Source: Bacillota bacterium
GTDB lineage: Bacteria > Bacillota > Bacilli > Alicyclobacillales > Alicyclobacillaceae
Assembly: GCA_021816665.1 (NCBI GenBank)
Contig: JAKAXI010000155.1
Coordinates: 1-5,710, forward strand
DNA length: 5,710 bases
Direction of reading: 5' to 3'
Shown one piece after another: positions 5,058 to 5,710 of this stretch. Numbering within the stretch: position 1 is the stretch's first letter; each line of letters starts with the position of its first letter. Both the position numbers and the translations under genes were made by a program. The notes under the pieces were generated by a model that did not search any database, had not been told where the DNA came from, and worked only from the letters and a program-made list of their open reading frames with translations.

Positions 5058-5710
5058 TTAGCCGAGAATGGTTTCGATCTCGGCGAGCGTCGCTTCATCC
5101 AACTTCACACCGGAAGCCTTGACATTCTCCTGTACCTGTTCCGGGCGGGTCGCGCCAATGAGCGCGCTGCTGATGCTTGGCAAACGCAGCACCCAGGCCA
5201 GTGCAAGCTGAGACATCGTGACGTCGAGGCGCTTCGCCACATCTGACAATTGTTCCACCTTTGTGAGTACATCCTCTTGAATCAAGCGTTCAACGAAGCG
5301 GTTCACACCTTGCGTCGCGGCGCGCGAACCGGCAGGGGCCGGTTGCCCCTTCTTATACTTGCCGGTCAGGACTCCCTGTGCGAGCGGTGAAAAGACGACC
5401 TGTCCAATTCCGGCAGCATCACAGATGGGCACCACGGCGTTTTCAATGTAACGCTCGAGCATGTTGTACTGTGGTTGGCTGGCAACGAACTTGCGCAGGC
5501 CAAGTTCTTTCTGCAGTTGCACGGCTGCGGCAATCTTCTCGGCTGGCCATTCCGAAAGGCCGATGTAGAGTGCCTTTCCCTGGGCGACGATGTCGTCGAG
5601 TGCGCGTAACGTTTCTTCCAAGTCCGTTTCTTCGTCATAGCGGTGACAGTAGAATATGTCGACGTAATCGACGCCAAGCGATTTCAGGCTCAAGTCGATA
5701 GATCGGAAGA
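5058..5710 (-). CDS. Aldo/keto reductase, C-terminal part (5' end outside the window)
   Basis: About 216 residues of an NAD(P)H-dependent aldo/keto reductase are visible; the frame is open to the right edge. SLKSLGVDYVDIFYCHR includes the catalytic-tetrad histidine (YCHR). GLSEWPAEKI and SQPQYNML follow, then SPLAQGVLTGKY and IGATRPEQVQEN, the two segments that hold the cofactor in the TIM barrel. The tetrad Asp, Tyr and Lys lie in the missing N-terminal third. The pattern is closest to the Kv-beta/YghZ-like group (AKR6/AKR14), which would suggest reduction of aldehydes or sugars, but the substrate cannot be told. A TTG at 5693 lies within conserved sequence and is not a real start. The final three codons at the edge (5700-5708) fall inside an 11-base match to an Illumina adapter and may not be genuine. 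moeA follows closely downstream. Confidence 0.9.
   Translation of the reverse strand, partial: FRSIDLSLKSLGVDYVDIFYCHRYDEETDLEETLRALDDIVAQGKALYIGLSEWPAEKIAAAVQLQKELGLRKFVASQPQYNMLERYIENAVVPICDAAGIGQVVFSPLAQGVLTGKYKKGQPAPAGSRAATQGVNRFVERLIQEDVLTKVEQLSDVAKRLDVTMSQLALAWVLRLPSISSALIGATRPEQVQENVKASGVKLDEATLAEIETILG
5700..5710. other. Possible sequencing-adapter remnant at the right edge
   Basis: The last 11 bases, AGATCGGAAGA, equal the first 11 bases of the common Illumina TruSeq adapter, and they end exactly at the window edge. This suggests that a contig ends here with untrimmed adapter. The frame of the reductase happens to stay open through it, so a natural origin is not excluded. Confidence 0.55.

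Noticed and set aside
3753..5061. Several rightward frames opposite moeA
   Set aside because: All are shadows of a gene with complete MoeA motifs on the other strand; their proteins have no recognisable family features.

Overview
The window looks like a chromosomal segment from a Gram-positive Bacillota, plausibly an Alicyclobacillus-like Bacilli lineage. The clues are strong AGGAGG-type ribosome binding sites, GTG starts, moderately high GC, an AiiA-type lactonase, a DppA-type D-aminopeptidase and a YtrA-type GntR regulator with its Bacillus-type operator. The genus is inference; the sequence does not prove it.

Layout from left to right. (1) A hairpin terminator (30-84) precedes a small leftward ABM-fold monooxygenase-like gene (83-376). 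(2) A rightward two-gene operon follows, divergent from it: an AHL lactonase of the AiiA family (488-1270), then an M55 D-aminopeptidase (1284-2132) 13 bases downstream. All expected metal ligands of both enzymes can be identified. (3) A hairpin at 2164-2195 separates this operon from a convergent leftward gene (2274-2714). That gene encodes a 146-residue protein with a possible Sm-like N-terminus, a hydrophobic Phe/Pro segment and a Gly-Tyr-Pro tail made by a 12-bp tandem repeat. (4) A control region (about 2745-2862) holds a perfect 7+7 palindrome, a candidate sigma-A promoter and a GTGTA-N13-TACAC operator. (5) Downstream lies a decayed YtrA-type regulator/ABC transporter locus. The GntR gene has an in-frame amber codon and a frameshift, and runs directly into remnants of an ABC-2 permease. 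No ATPase gene is present. (6) After another hairpin (3706-3747), convergent leftward genes encode molybdopterin molybdenumtransferase MoeA (3768-5018) and the C-terminal part of an aldo/keto reductase (5058 to the right edge).

Functionally, the intact part combines degradation of foreign signal molecules (lactonase), D-amino-acid peptide hydrolysis, molybdenum cofactor synthesis and redox enzymes. I see no convincing new multi-gene system. The most informative points are the lactonase/D-aminopeptidase operon, the dying ytr-type locus whose operator outlived its regulator, the repeat-tailed protein, and an 11-base match to an Illumina adapter at the very right edge, which suggests a contig-end artefact.
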